NCBI GenBank assembly: GCA_043228905.1
Contig: JBHGNT010000004.1
Coordinates: forward strand, 5,084,001-5,148,000
DNA: 64,000 nucleotides
DNA from: Azolla caroliniana
Taxonomy: Eukaryota > Polypodiophyta
Direction: 5' to 3'
Part shown: positions 11,802 through 22,763 of the stretch, piece after piece
Numbering within the stretch: position 1 is the stretch's first letter
Layout: each line of letters begins with the position of its first letter
Notes under the pieces: generated by a model
Told to the model about the DNA's origin: nothing
The model's input: only the letters and a program-made list of their open reading frames with translations
The model's database searches: none
Made by a program: the position numbers and the translations under genes

Positions 11802-12434
11802 TTCATGATAAGTATGGGATTGTTTTCAATCATCCACCACATCATGCACAATACGGTGAGGTTATCCATTGCTTTTGAAGATTTGACTCAATCGGGAGCA
11901 CACCTAATAGGCATCTCCATAGGAATACTTGTGTTGCTTAAGTGGAAGACTAAAGCTCCATAAGCCTGTAGCCTTTGATACGATTATATAATAACTTATT
12001 CATGATAATGCTTTGATGATAAGTGTGGGATTGTTTTCAATCATCCATCACATCATGCACAATACGGTGAGGTTATCCATTGCTTTTGAAGATTTGACTC
12101 AATCGGGAGCACACCTAATAGGCATCTCCATAGGAATACTTGTGTTGCTTAAGTGGAAGACCAGAGCTCCATAAGCCTGTAGCCTTTGATATGATTATAT
12201 AATAACTTATTCATAATAATGCTTTAATGATAAGTGTGGGATTGTTTTCAATCATCCACCACATCATGCACAATACGGTGAGGTTATCCATTGCTTTTGA
12301 AGATTTGACTCAATCGGGAGCACACCTAATAGGCATCTCCATAGGAATACCTGTGTTGCTTAAGTGGAAGACCAGAGCTCCATAAGCCTATAGCCTTTGA
12401 TATGATTATATAATAACTTATTCATGATAATGCT
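11802..12434. repeat. tandem array, three copies of a 211-bp unit
   Basis: The phrase GGGATTGTTTTCAATCATCC recurs at 11816, 12027 and 12238, exactly 211 bp apart. The rest of each unit (CACATCATGCACAATACGGTG, CTCAATCGGGAGCACACC and so on) is nearly identical. The three units fill 633 bp. No ORF spans the array. Confidence 0.93.
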
Positions 12435-13540
12435 TTAAAAATACAAAACGATTTTTGGTGTTTTCTGCCATCATTGTTAGCTTTGTCCAAATGATAAATA
12501 ACATGAACACATGTATGCTTTTAGAGCCCCTAAAATTGCAACACCAAGGGCATTCCTTGCATGCAAGGTTGTTAAATCTGCACACCAATAGAGCAAAGTA
12601 GATAGGATAAATCACATGTTATCATCTACTGAATGCAAATGAGAAGCAGTGGAAAGGGATTCTTGGTGTGTAGCCATTGTGAGTATGCATATACAAGACG
12701 TTGAAATTATAACCCCCATGCTATACACAGATTGACTAGTCAATAACTATTTCTATGGGCACTATGGCTTGGAGTTGGATGAAACATGTTTTTGAAATAT
12801 TTAGAATCAAGAGCAATTCCCACATGAGCAGGAGTGCTCTCGAGATGTTGGGCATATATATGAAAAGTTGTAATTAAAGGGCATATATTTTTAAGTTAGA
12901 CAATTTAAGGCATTTCAAAATTCGTCTCTAAAGATTATGTCTTACTCTTAAATTACTCATTGGAATTAGATTCATGTCAAATACATATTTGGACTGCATA
13001 ATGGGTGCTATCTTCTTGTATACAATGGCCAATGGCCATGAATTAACACTCAAATTTAGTTTATTTTGTGTTCACAAGATTTATATTAGGTACTTCTCCC
13101 CATGATTCTTCACGATATATCAAGTAATCGAAAGAGTTGGGAGAACTTAAATGCCATTTCATGCTCATATATATAGTAATAAATAACATGTCATTGAAAT
13201 ATTTGTATCTACCCTTGAAATGTTATTTGCAATTTGATTCATCGTCAATAATATATTTGTCTTTATCGTCTACTATGCTCAAAGACTATGAAAAACTAAA
13301 ATGCCATTGCGTGTTCACACATGGAGTAATAAATAACATATTAAAATAATTGTCCAGACTCCTCAAATATGATTAACAATAAGGGTAGTTAAAGTTCTAA
13401 AAGCTTGCCACATGGGAGTCCCACACCTATTCATTTAAGTGGAAAAAAGGTTCAGTTGATTGGATAGCATAATGCCAATGAACTGGACTAAGAATCTTGG
13501 AATGATTCTCCAACCAACACTCTTGGTCTGTAGCTTCTAT

Positions 13541-13794
13541 CAAACTATCTCAAATTTAAAAGCTTTTTACTAGCCCTAGTTCTAACATAACTCAAGTCTT
13601 TCAAAGCTTTAATATGTTTACATTTTGTTAGTTGGAGTTGCCTTGAGGTATCGTTCCACTCCAAGAACAAACTATCTCAAATTTAAAAGCTTTTTACTAG
13701 CCCTAGTTCTAACATAACTCAAGTCTTTCAAAGCTTTAATATGTTTACATTTTGTTAGTTGGAGTTGCCTTGAGGTATCGTTCCACTCCAAGAA
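13541..13794. repeat. perfect 127-bp tandem duplication
   Basis: 13541-13667 and 13668-13794 are identical as far as I can read, beginning CAAACTATCTCAAATTT and ending CACTCCAAGAA. The lack of differences points to a recent duplication or an assembly artefact. Confidence 0.92.
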
Positions 13795-14468
13795 CTTCGT
13801 TTTACAAACTCTCCTTTATAAACACCAAATGTTTTTTAAGTAATGCTAGGGTTTTTCATTTCCCAATATAATTTATATGTTGGAATATCAAAAATAGATT
13901 GATCTATGTTTATATGTATATGTTCAATTAATAACTTGTCAAGATGAGAGGTACTCATTTATTAATTTGTGTACTTAATGCTCCATTATTCAAACTTTAG
14001 CAATGAAGGGCATCATATTCCAATTGCAAATAGAGATTTGGACTCATTTGGACCAAAACCTAGCAACTCTCTAGCCCCCTTCGAGAACCATTTTAAGCAT
14101 GCTTAAGGTCAACAAGAATTTACGATGAAATGATGGGTAAGAACAAACCCACGAGTTGTTGTGATTAGTGGATTAAATAATCCGTCACCAAGCGTTGGCA
14201 TTTTTTTCATCATATCGAAATATAGTGGAAATGTAAATACACCATATAGAAAGTGGGGGTGGTGTGAACTCTTAGCCTAACCAAGTAATGAAAAAGAGTG
14301 TTAGAGAAAAGGGACAAACACAAAGCAATGGAAGACTTTAGTGTTAATTAACAAGAATTGATTAGGAACAACCCATATGACGTATACATACATTACATGT
14401 TATATGTATGTAAATATACACACAGATTATTATATATAATGTTGTGTCCTTTTTTGTTTTCTTTAAAT

Positions 14469-14530
14469 GGTTCGGTTCGGTTCGGTTCGGTTGCGAGGCA
14501 AAGAAACCGAACCGAACAGAACCGAACCGG
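14469..14530. repeat. GGTTC/GAACC inverted repeat beyond the dirigent 3' end
   Basis: Four-fold GGTTC repeats (14469-14491) are followed after about 14 bp by GAACC repeats (14505-14530). They can form a GC-containing hairpin just beyond the 3' end of the minus-strand dirigent gene. The duplicate at 56025-56069 has a shorter, disrupted version. Confidence 0.8.
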
Positions 14531-14632
14531 AGCAATAAGACAAAGAATGGATAGACTCTGAACATTAGGGTTTTCTTGTTTGTCACGGAGCAATGTTTAC
14601 AGAGAGAGCTCAGAGAGAGAGAAGTAAGATGA

Positions 14633-15328
14633 TCAGAGGAATTCGATGAGATGGTGGTATACGGAGGATGTGAGCTGCGAGATGGAGCAGGTGCCACGGG
14701 CGCCCTTGAAATGGCCGGTCCCGCCCACCACAGCGAGCGTGGATGGCGCGTTCAGCACTATCCCTTGAATGCTCAGCGTCCCATTCACCCCTGTCTCAGG
14801 ATTAGTGTACTGGAGGACCTCCACCTCCACCAGGAAGCTCTGCCCGCTCACATACCCTGATTGCAGCGTGTAGCCCCTCATCACACCCACCGCGGTCGAG
14901 GTCTCCATGTCTTCCCCGTCCGTCGCGTTGAATGCGAACAGCTGCATCGTCCCGAAGGACGCCGATTTGCTGGAATTCACGGGAGGCAGGAGACCGGCCA
15001 GATTCGCAGCCCCGGGCTGCACGTGGACATAATACTGGAGTGTCGTGCCGCCCAATCCCGAGCTAGATGTCGGTGATGAAGTCGTGCCGGCCGAGTTGCT
15101 AGTGCTGCTACTACTAGTGGTGCCTGATTGCTGCTGCAGGTTCAAGGGGCCGAATGGTGTGGGGACGAATGTGAGGGCGGCCACGAGCATGAGGAGGAGC
15201 AGGAGCACGACGGCCACGGCCGTAAGGAGTGCCTGGACAATCATGGCGTTCCACCTCGTGCCGCTCTGGAATATTGTGGACTGCCTCGATAGCGTGGGCA
15301 GTCTAGAGTTGGAATTGGGTGTCGGCAT
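14633..15328 (-). CDS. membrane-anchored dirigent-domain protein, copy 1
   Basis: Intronless, 231 residues. A short Ser/Arg-rich N-terminus is followed by one hydrophobic segment (about 30-54, rich in Leu/Val), a Ser/Thr/Gly-rich linker (about 63-95) and a C-terminal dirigent-like domain (about 97-230). The domain has the LQYYVHVQPG start, a GYVSGQSFLVEVEVL strand region and the VVGGTGHFKGARG signature near 197-210. Dirigent proteins steer stereospecific coupling or cyclisation of phenolic radicals, usually in the apoplast. Here the hydrophobic segment could be a signal-anchor that leaves the domain extracytoplasmic; that is inferred. Copy 2 at 56187 differs by only a handful of residues. The function may differ from that of classical dirigents. 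Confidence 0.78.
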   Translation of the reverse strand: MPTPNSNSRLPTLSRQSTIFQSGTRWNAMIVQALLTAVAVVLLLLLMLVAALTFVPTPFGPLNLQQQSGTTSSSSTSNSAGTTSSPTSSSGLGGTTLQYYVHVQPGAANLAGLLPPVNSSKSASFGTMQLFAFNATDGEDMETSTAVGVMRGYTLQSGYVSGQSFLVEVEVLQYTNPETGVNGTLSIQGIVLNAPSTLAVVGGTGHFKGARGTCSISQLTSSVYHHLIEFL

Positions 15329-15487
15329 GGGGTGAGGCGGGGAACGGGGATCTGGAGTTTCTCAGGGGGTCAGAATGGGAAATTCTGCCTACTACTCTTT
15401 TGGGGGAAGTTTGAATGTGATGGAGAGAATTAGGGCAGTATTGAATTGAGTGAATTCGACGGACCTGAAGAAAAGAAATTGCGCTCG

Positions 15488-15500
15488 ATATATATATATA
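15488..15500 (-). promoter_or_regulatory. TA-rich TATA region of dirigent copy 1
   Basis: A 13-bp TA run about 160 bp upstream of the start codon is the only TATA-like sequence in the proximal promoter. The equivalent site in copy 2 has expanded to about 61 bp. Confidence 0.5.
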
Positions 15501-18208
15501 GCCGGGTGAATACCAGGAGAAATTACGAGAAATTTCACGCGAAGCTCGACAAATTTTGGTGAATGTTGAGGATTGAGGAATTGAACCAGACCAAAGAAGA
15601 GATAGATAGAGATGCTGAGTTTGAGTGGCTTCAAGAGTGTTTGGTGTTTAAAAAGGTTGAGTTTGAGTGGCTTCAAGATTGTTTGGTGTTTAAAAAGGGG
15701 GCTACGCTATCCACTATGTAAAAAGAATGAGTCCAATCCACATGATAAAAGACTGCTACAGTCCAATACTACTTTTGTCTCTCTCTCTCTTGCCTCATGT
15801 GCACCCCATGACAAACATACTCTCATCACCACATCCCAATCCTTTGGCCCTTCTCCTAAAGAAGCATTTCACATACCAATTCTTTTGCCCTTCAAACCAT
15901 AGCACAAACCAACATGGCTTCCATGTGAATCACGTGCTCCCTACTTCCTTCCCCTCCTCCATGCTAATCTATCTATTTGAAAATGGAGAGCCATCTTTCA
16001 AATCCTTCCATACCATCGTCATCAAGCTACATAGTCTAACTATCTATCTGTCCCTGTGGAATGATTTGATTGACAACAAACTCTAGAGAATAATACAGTT
16101 GGCTATCATGTAGCTCTAATATTGTTAAGATATGAGTTTTGCTTGTGGTGTAATGAGTGCAATGCTATCATGGTACCTATTCCATCGTAGTTCGGGTTTT
16201 GGTTTATTTTGTCCCGTTCTGCATAAACTTTTTAATTGACTTTCATATGGCTACAGAGTTTTACCTATCAATTGGCGAACATTATTATTGTTTGCAATGT
16301 TGTGCTTATTTCCTGAAATGACTTCAGGACAATGTTCTCTAGACTAAATTTGTCATATTATGATGGCAATGTTCATCAATCGACCCATACATTGACATCT
16401 CACATGCCGCTCATTCTCACCCATTTAACTTATGTATGGTCCCCTTTTACTACCCTTAGTCTAAATATTCTTAGTTATCAATGATCATATACATATACAT
16501 CATATACATACATGCATACATGCACGTGCGCGAACACACACACACACACACACATAAATATATGTTATACACATAAATAAACGTTCATATGTCAAAACCC
16601 CTATATATGAGGACAATCACATGGCCTGAGCAATTGAAAACCCTAACCCAAACTCTTCCTAGCACGATCAACTCACCTAGTTCCAAGAATGAAGTAGAGT
16701 GAGTTTGGGTTGGGTGATTCTATATCGCCGTATTCATAGTCTTGATTCAACACATTTTCTCCATGACATTTCCATACGTCCCTACTCAAAGGAACCAGTC
16801 CATACATTTGATAAACTTTGATTTGCATTAGTCACTAATCATGTGTGCGCGCATCACTGCGTAGTCATATTTGTCCCTTGTTAACTTGTCCATTGCTGGT
16901 CACATATGCCTTTCATACATATTTTTTATAATTGCTTTCAACTTGGAATGGCATTATTAGAAAACCCATTATTTGAAAAAAATAACAACCCATTTTTTGT
17001 AAGGTAATTATAATAAACAAAAAATAGAAATGTAATGCAATAGCCCTCTCTGTCTTGCATTTTCTCTATCTCATGTTTAGGCGACACATTTTGAGATGTA
17101 ATCTCTTGTTTGGTATTATGATCAATTATGGCCTCTTAACAAATGTTAATGTATTCCCCTCCTCTTTCTCTTGTGAAAGCACACAATTATATTAATATAT
17201 TTTTATGAAAAACACTAGAATGGTACAACTTAGTGTTGTCACCATAGATTGACACATACATGATATTCATGATATTCGCAATATTCAAGAATAAGAGATG
17301 GCCTCAAGAATATTATAAAACCATTTGTTTTTCAAAATTAATTTACATAATAAAAATGATTTAATTCACTAAATTAACTAACAGTCCTCGAATCACATTT
17401 GGTGGGAGAGTTGCATCTTGGATATGGAGAACCTCAACATGGTTCCCATTCCATGTCTCGGGGACCAAGGAACCTCACTACGGTGACTGGATCTACACAT
17501 TTCATAGTAACAAACATGTCCATTGCTTTAGAGTAACACAATCAATTCCCGACACTTAGAAACTAACCTCGTTTATTGGGATGAACATTGAGTTGCATTG
17601 TCAAGAATGTGAGCTCGATAATAGTACAAACAAGAGAAAGGTAACTTTTTGTAGAAAGGAGCCCTACATAGTTGTCTGGCTGCTACCCTTTCTCAATCAC
17701 ATTGAGATCTGGCACGCGCCATAACCCCAAACTAAAGAAAAAGAGAAGGTGTTCAATTTTGCAAGGGGAGATAAAGAGCAATATTGATATCATGATATCA
17801 ACAATACTATAAATAAAAGACATTCCTTTATAGAATTCATTTTTAGTGTGCATACATAGACGGACCAATTCACAACTTCCTAAAAAATGTAATAATGGAA
17901 TGCCATGACACACTTCGTCATAATTACTCCCAGCACAACTCACTAGTCTTACACCTTGAGTAAAGATACAATCAATCACATGATATACATTATAGGGAAA
18001 TTCTCCACGGTATTTTCTAGGACCCCTCTTTAAAAGGTTGTAGAGACAAATTGTTGTGGCGATGAATTAATCTAAATGGATCACACCAACAAGGCTACTT
18101 TGCCACTTGCAATACCTAGCCACATATCTAAATCGTATAGAAAGGAATCATCTTTCGAATCGTTTGGAATTTCTATTTAATTAATTCACTAAATATTAAT
18201 TAATTAGG
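15501..18208. other. upstream flank of dirigent copy 1, no gene recognised
   Basis: The first 1.5 kb is part of the segmental duplication. It contains short direct repeats (GAGTTTGAGTGGCTTCAAGA, twice at about 15617 and 15659) and a CA microsatellite near 16536. The rest is AT-rich. The 98-codon minus-strand ORF at 17683-17979 has no recognisable features. Confidence 0.5.
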
Positions 18209-18701
18209 GTTTTAACAAAACCATGTGTTTCTAGGCTGAATTAACAGGATGTAGGCATTGCATAAAGGATATAGGGGGAGGTGAGGATGAATGCGAAGAA
18301 GAGGAAATATGGTCGAAATTAGGGTTTCAACAAAATCCTGAGTTTGCAAGCCGAGAACAAGATGTAGGTGTCGGGCAGAGGATGTAGGGGGAGACAAGGG
18401 TGCAAGCCAAGAAGAGGAAGTATGGTCGAAATTAGGGTTTTATCAAAACCTTGAGTTTGTAGGGTGAGAACAAGATGAAGGTGTTGTTGGGTAGAGGATG
18501 TAGGGGGAGGTGAGGATGTAGGTTGAGAAGATGAAATATGGTTGAAGTTAGACTTTCTACAAAACCCTGGGATTGCAGGCCGAGAATAGGATGTAGGTGT
18601 TGGGTAAAGGATGTAGGGGGAGGCGAGGATGCAGACCGAGAACAAGATGTAGGCGTCGGGTAGAAAATGTAGGGGGAGGCAAGGCTGCAGGCCGAGAATA
18701 G
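18209..18701. repeat. ~110-120-bp minisatellite, left part
   Basis: About four degenerate units carry the phrases GGATGTAGGGGGAGGCGAGGATG, GGTCGAAATTAGGGTTT and GCCGAGAA in fixed order. The array continues at 55083, on the other side of the retrotransposon nest. Ala/Pro/Leu-rich ORFs here are repeat artefacts. Confidence 0.85.
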
Positions 18702-18962
18702 TGATGAAGTGGATACTATGGAAGCGTGATTTAGGGCCTATCAATTAGTCTAGCTAACAACGTAAAGGAAGATCTGCAGGTTTACACACACACACACACA
18801 CACACATAGAGAATGCTCAAAGTACGACTATGCTACATTAACCCTCAAACTCAAGAAGTATATATTACAATGTTAGAGTGAGCTTATATACTCAAGCCCT
18901 AGCTCAAGGATGTGTTCACACTTAGGATACAAGGTAGAAGGAGTTGGCCTTTTATGCCAACA
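18702..18962 (-). repeat. 3' LTR of element A
   Basis: 261 bp, with TG...CA ends (TGATGAAG...GCCAACA on the plus strand). It contains a CA microsatellite at about 18786-18806 and a minus-strand TATATAAG box near 18882-18890. It is clearly diverged from the 334-bp 5' LTR. Confidence 0.92.
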
Positions 18963-18977
18963 AACTCCCCCATAAAA
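18963..18977 (-). promoter_or_regulatory. polypurine tract of element A
   Basis: On the minus strand TTTTATGGGGGAGTT directly precedes the 3' LTR. Such tracts prime plus-strand DNA synthesis in LTR elements. Confidence 0.85.
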
Positions 18978-19041
18978 GGACTACTCTTTTTATATACAAT
19001 GATATAGGGTTGTCTCCCTCGTAAGCCTAACAACTCGAGCT

Positions 19042-19367
19042 CTAGTTCTTCTGCCGCCACGACGCCAAGTAAGAGCCAAAGGTGGTCATTTTGACTACTG
19101 GTGCGAACATATTGGCGTATTCAACCCCATGTTCTTGTTTGAATCCCTTTGCGACGGGCCACACTTTGTATTTGGGCTTCTCCGAATTGGATACATATTT
19201 GTATCTGAAAACCGATTTCCAGGGCAATGACTTCTTTCCGGCTGGTAATTCAACCAACTCCCATGTTAGATTCTGTTGAATCGAGTCCATCTCGGATTCC
19301 ATGGCTTGTAGCCATGTGTTGGTGTCCGACACGGCTATGGCTTCCTCGTAGGAGCTTAGTTCGCCTA
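19042..19367 (-). pseudogene. element A reverse transcriptase, N-terminal fragment
   Basis: The frame reads SYEEA then WLQAMESEMDSIQQNLTWELV, the usual start of a copia RT, and continues to VAKGFKQEHGVEY and FAPVVKMTT. A frameshift follows, then a short LGVVAAEELE-like stretch, and the coding match ends just before the polypurine tract. The YVDD catalytic part and RNase H are missing. At 19367 the frame is cut by element B, and it resumes at 42831. Confidence 0.88.
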
Positions 19368-19832
19368 TGTTAAGAGTCTATTACTAATCAATAGACCAAA
19401 TCAAGTAAAAAGGAAGAAAATAGATTGGATAGAAGAACCCGTTCCACCCGACCACCCCCGAGCTATGATCTAGACATAGCCAACCTACCACCGACGTCCC
19501 ATACCGCCGGATATTAGGATGACTAATACCTTGGAAGAGATAAACACGATCGTCGAGACGAAAGCCTAGCCCGCACCACCGGTGTCTACGACAGCAGCCT
19601 TCCGACGTGATCCCTATGAGGGTAGCTAAGCCTCATATTTATACCTTTTCCTAGGCCCCTTGAATAGATGTGCCTTTCTAAAAGGCTCTCTATTCATTGG
19701 TTGTCTAAATCATGATAGTGCATGCACATATCATTCATTCTATCCAATCATTAGTCCCCTTTTAATAATAGTGAACATACCCTTCACTAATGTAAATATT
19801 AGTGACCTACCCTCACCAACGTTATGTGTGCA
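19368..19832 (-). repeat. 3' LTR of element B
   Basis: 465 bp, nearly identical to 42356-42825. A minus-strand TATAAATA box lies at about 19635-19645. The inner end (GTGCA on the plus strand) is 5 bp shorter than the outer end of the other LTR (ACATAACA). Confidence 0.92.
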
Positions 19833-19857
19833 CTCCCCTACATACTCCCCTACTTCA
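19833..19857 (-). promoter_or_regulatory. polypurine tract of element B
   Basis: The minus strand reads GAAGTAGGGGAGTATGTAG then GGGAG, directly before the 3' LTR. Confidence 0.8.
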
Positions 19858-22340
19858 AAAGATTGCACTCTTGCAATATAAAGTGAGGAAATTGTGCCTT
19901 AAGCGAATGCTCGCGTTCCCATGTGGCATCATCAATAGGTTTATCCATCCATTTGATCTTGAATAGCCGAATCTCTTTAGAACGTAAACGTTTAGTACGA
20001 GAATCAAGAATTCGTTCAGGAACATGAGGTTTGTAAGAAAAATCCTCTAATGTTACAAGATCTTGGATTGTGATGGTGTTATCACCAGAGCCTAAAAATG
20101 GTTTTAGACGACTGACGTGAAAAACAGGATGAATACCAACGTTACAAGGTAAGGCAAGGTGATAAGCAGATGACCCAACTCGCTTAAGGATTTCAAATGG
20201 GCCACAATATCGTGGGGCTAACTTAGCGCACTTGCCCGTAGATAATGACGTAGAATCAGTCGGGACACGCAAAAAAACTTTTTGACCACTAGTAAATGCA
20301 CGAGGACGTCTATCCTGATCAGCATAAAATCGAGCACGATCTTGAGCTGTCTTGACATTTTCTTTGGCAATATGCAACATTTGGTTCATGTCTTGCAAAA
20401 AATTGCGTGTACTGTCTAATGTATCACGATGAATCGTGACATCAACTGGGGCACGTGGCTGAAAACCATACATCAACATAAAAGGACTATATCCAGTGGA
20501 TGTATGTTTAGAGCTATTATAGGCAAATTCTAAGATAGGAAGGTATTGCTCCCACTTAGAAGGGGTTTTTGCTACATAAGCTCGAAGCATGTCCTCAATA
20601 ATTTGATTAACTCGTTCAGTTTGTCCATCAGACAGAGGATGATCTGCGGAACTCATGCTCAACGTAGTTTCTAGTTTCTTAAAGACCTGAGTCCAAAAGT
20701 CACTAGTAAACTTGGAATCTCGATCACTAACAATATCCATCGGTAATCCATAAAAACGAAATAACTCATCAACAAATTGATAAGCCAACTGTTGAGCGGT
20801 TACCGTGGTTTTTGTAGGAATAAATCTAGCTAATTTTGTTAGCCTGTCAACGACAACCCATATGGCATCATGACCCCTCTGTGTACGAGGTAAACTAACA
20901 ATAAAATCCATCGAGATACTTTCCCATTTATTGTTGGGAATATCTAAGGGATGTAAAAGACCAGCAGCTTTAAGTCGTTCCGACTTATTAATCTGACATT
21001 GTAAGCATTGAGTTACGTATTTATGCACGTCAGAGCGCATCTTAGGCCAGAAAAAAGTACACGAGATGAGAACGAGTGTGCGTTGTATTCCAGGATGACC
21101 AGCAGATGGTGCATCATGACATTCATGAAAAATTTTCTGTTTAACATTTGGTAAATCTGGAACACAGACCTTTCCACTACGGTAGAGCAAACCGTTTGTA
21201 ATGTGAAAGGTCGCCTTCGAGGGTAGGGTGCTAGTATCGGCATCTAAACCAGATTCGGCTTTCGTCCAGTATTTTGAGAAATAACTGTCATCAAGGTATT
21301 TCCCTCGAAGGTGATCTAAAAGATCAGATTTTATTTCCATGAAGCTAAGCATGTTAACTTCTTTAATGCGACTAAGAGCATCAGCAACGGTGTTCATAGA
21401 ACCCTTGCGATAGCGTATGGAAAAATCAAAATCTTGCATAAGGTCAGCCCAACGGCCTTTACGACCAACAAGATCGGGCTGGTCACAAAAATACTTTAAT
21501 GATTGATGGTCTGTTGTAACCACAAATTTATTTCCATAGAGATAGTGCCTCCATGTTTTAAGTGCGTGTATCACCGCAAACAACTCTTTCTCTTGAACCG
21601 AATACCGAGATTGAGCAGCATCAAGCTTCTTACTTTCAAAAGCAATAGGGTGACCACCTTGATAAAGAACTGCACCAATAGCATAATCACTAGCATCGGT
21701 TTCAATTGAGAAAGGCTTAGAAGGGTCTGGTAATAGAAGAGTGGGAGCCTGACACACATGCTCCTTGAGTGTCTCAAATGATTTGTCAAGTTGTTCATTC
21801 CATGGAATTGGTTTGACAGACTTACGTGGATGACCTTTTAAAAGGTCAGTTAATGGCGTAGTCAATTTGGAATAGTTACGAATTGATTTTCGTAAAAATC
21901 CAACAAACCCTAAGAATGATCTAAGTTCACGAATATGACGAGGAATGGGCCAAAGTTTAACCTTTTCAATACGAGAAGGTTCAATTTCAACGCCATTTTC
22001 TGTAATTAAATGACCTAGGTACACAATAGATTTTTGGAAGAAGTCACATTTTGAATGTTTTGCATAGAAAGAGTTGTCACGCAACTTTCGCAAAACAAAT
22101 CGAACATGTTGAACATGATCTTGCAAGGTACGGCTATATATCAAAATATCATCCAAGAAGACGACAACAAAATCACCGAGTTGATCTCGGAAAACATCAT
22201 TCATCGCTTGTTGGAATGTGGCTGGAGCATTAGTCAACCCAAATGGCATGACTAAAAACTCATAATGGCCATAGTGCGTACGAAAAGCGGTTTTAGGAAT
22301 ATCATCCTCGGCAATGCGAATCTGATGATAACCAGTTCGT
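19850..22340 (-). pseudogene. element B pol, C-terminal part: RT, RNase H, integrase, chromodomain
   Basis: Open from the element C insertion point to the stop at 19850. RT has MPFGLTNAPATFQ and FLDDILIYS. RNase H has IETDASDYAIGAVL. Integrase has the HHCC zinc site (HECHDAPSAGH...CQCQ) and the D-D-E residues (MDFIVSLP, VSDRDSKF, GQTERVNQ). The C-terminal ~50 residues (PERILDSRTKRLRSKEIRLF, WMDKPIDDATWE) form a chromodomain, which places B among plant chromoviruses; such domains bind modified histones and bias insertion sites. This part has no internal stop. It is broken only by element C, which separates it from the N-terminal half at 39579-40617. Bases 22341-22375 of the open frame belong to the LTR of C. 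Confidence 0.92.
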
Positions 22341-22711
22341 TGTTGGCCGGTCAGAGAAGGCAAATGGGAAAGCAAGGTCGGATCGGATAAATATAGAAAT
22401 AGGAATAGAATTATTAGGAGGGACGGATCCGGTAGTTGTAACCGATCCGGATCCGAACCGATTCGGTTTCGGTTAACGGTTGCCTACCGAGCACCGATTG
22501 TAATCTGGCCGGATGCCTATAAAAGGATCCGATGTTTTGTAATGAAAGCGCGAAGAATTAATATAGTTTTGCTTATGCTGATTAATCTTGTCTTCGTCTG
22601 TGCTTAAGTGTAATTATCATACGCGTGTATTAACATCCTATCCCTACCACCCCTTTGGAGAAGTGTCGGATAGACACCTGTGTTGCGGCTAGTCCAGCCA
22701 TACATACAACA
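22341..22711 (+). repeat. 5' LTR of element C, with TATA box
   Basis: 371 bp. TATAAAA at 22518-22524 (and 39385-39391 in the 3' LTR) is the likely promoter core. A GGATCC/GGTTCGG-rich palindromic block lies upstream of it. Confidence 0.93.
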
Positions 22712-22717
22712 CTATTT

Positions 22718-22733
22718 TGGCGACCACGATTCC
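22718..22733 (+). promoter_or_regulatory. probable primer-binding site of element C
   Basis: TGGCGACCACGATTCC starts 6 bp after the LTR with the TGG expected opposite a tRNA CCA end. It resembles the TGGCGCC-type sites of Athila/TAT elements, but I cannot assign the tRNA with certainty. Confidence 0.5.
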
Positions 22734-22763
22734 TGCAGAGTGCAGAGGACAACCGGGGGATGG

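Larger units (their letters stand above)
11000..14449. other. AT-rich intergenic region with two tandem repeats
   Basis: No convincing gene. Short ORFs such as the 70-codon one at 11251 have no recognisable features. The main structures are the 211-bp and 127-bp tandem repeats listed separately. Confidence 0.5.
14450..16990. repeat. segmental duplication, copy 1 (contains dirigent copy 1)
   Basis: This segment matches 56008-58802 in the same orientation. The match runs from the CTTTAAATGGT block beyond the dirigent 3' end, through the whole gene and promoter, to a shared AATGGCATTATTAGAA-type block. It was originally a tandem duplication: once the 36.4-kb insertion and its 5-bp target duplication are removed, the two dirigent copies lie about 5.2 kb apart. 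Confidence 0.88.
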
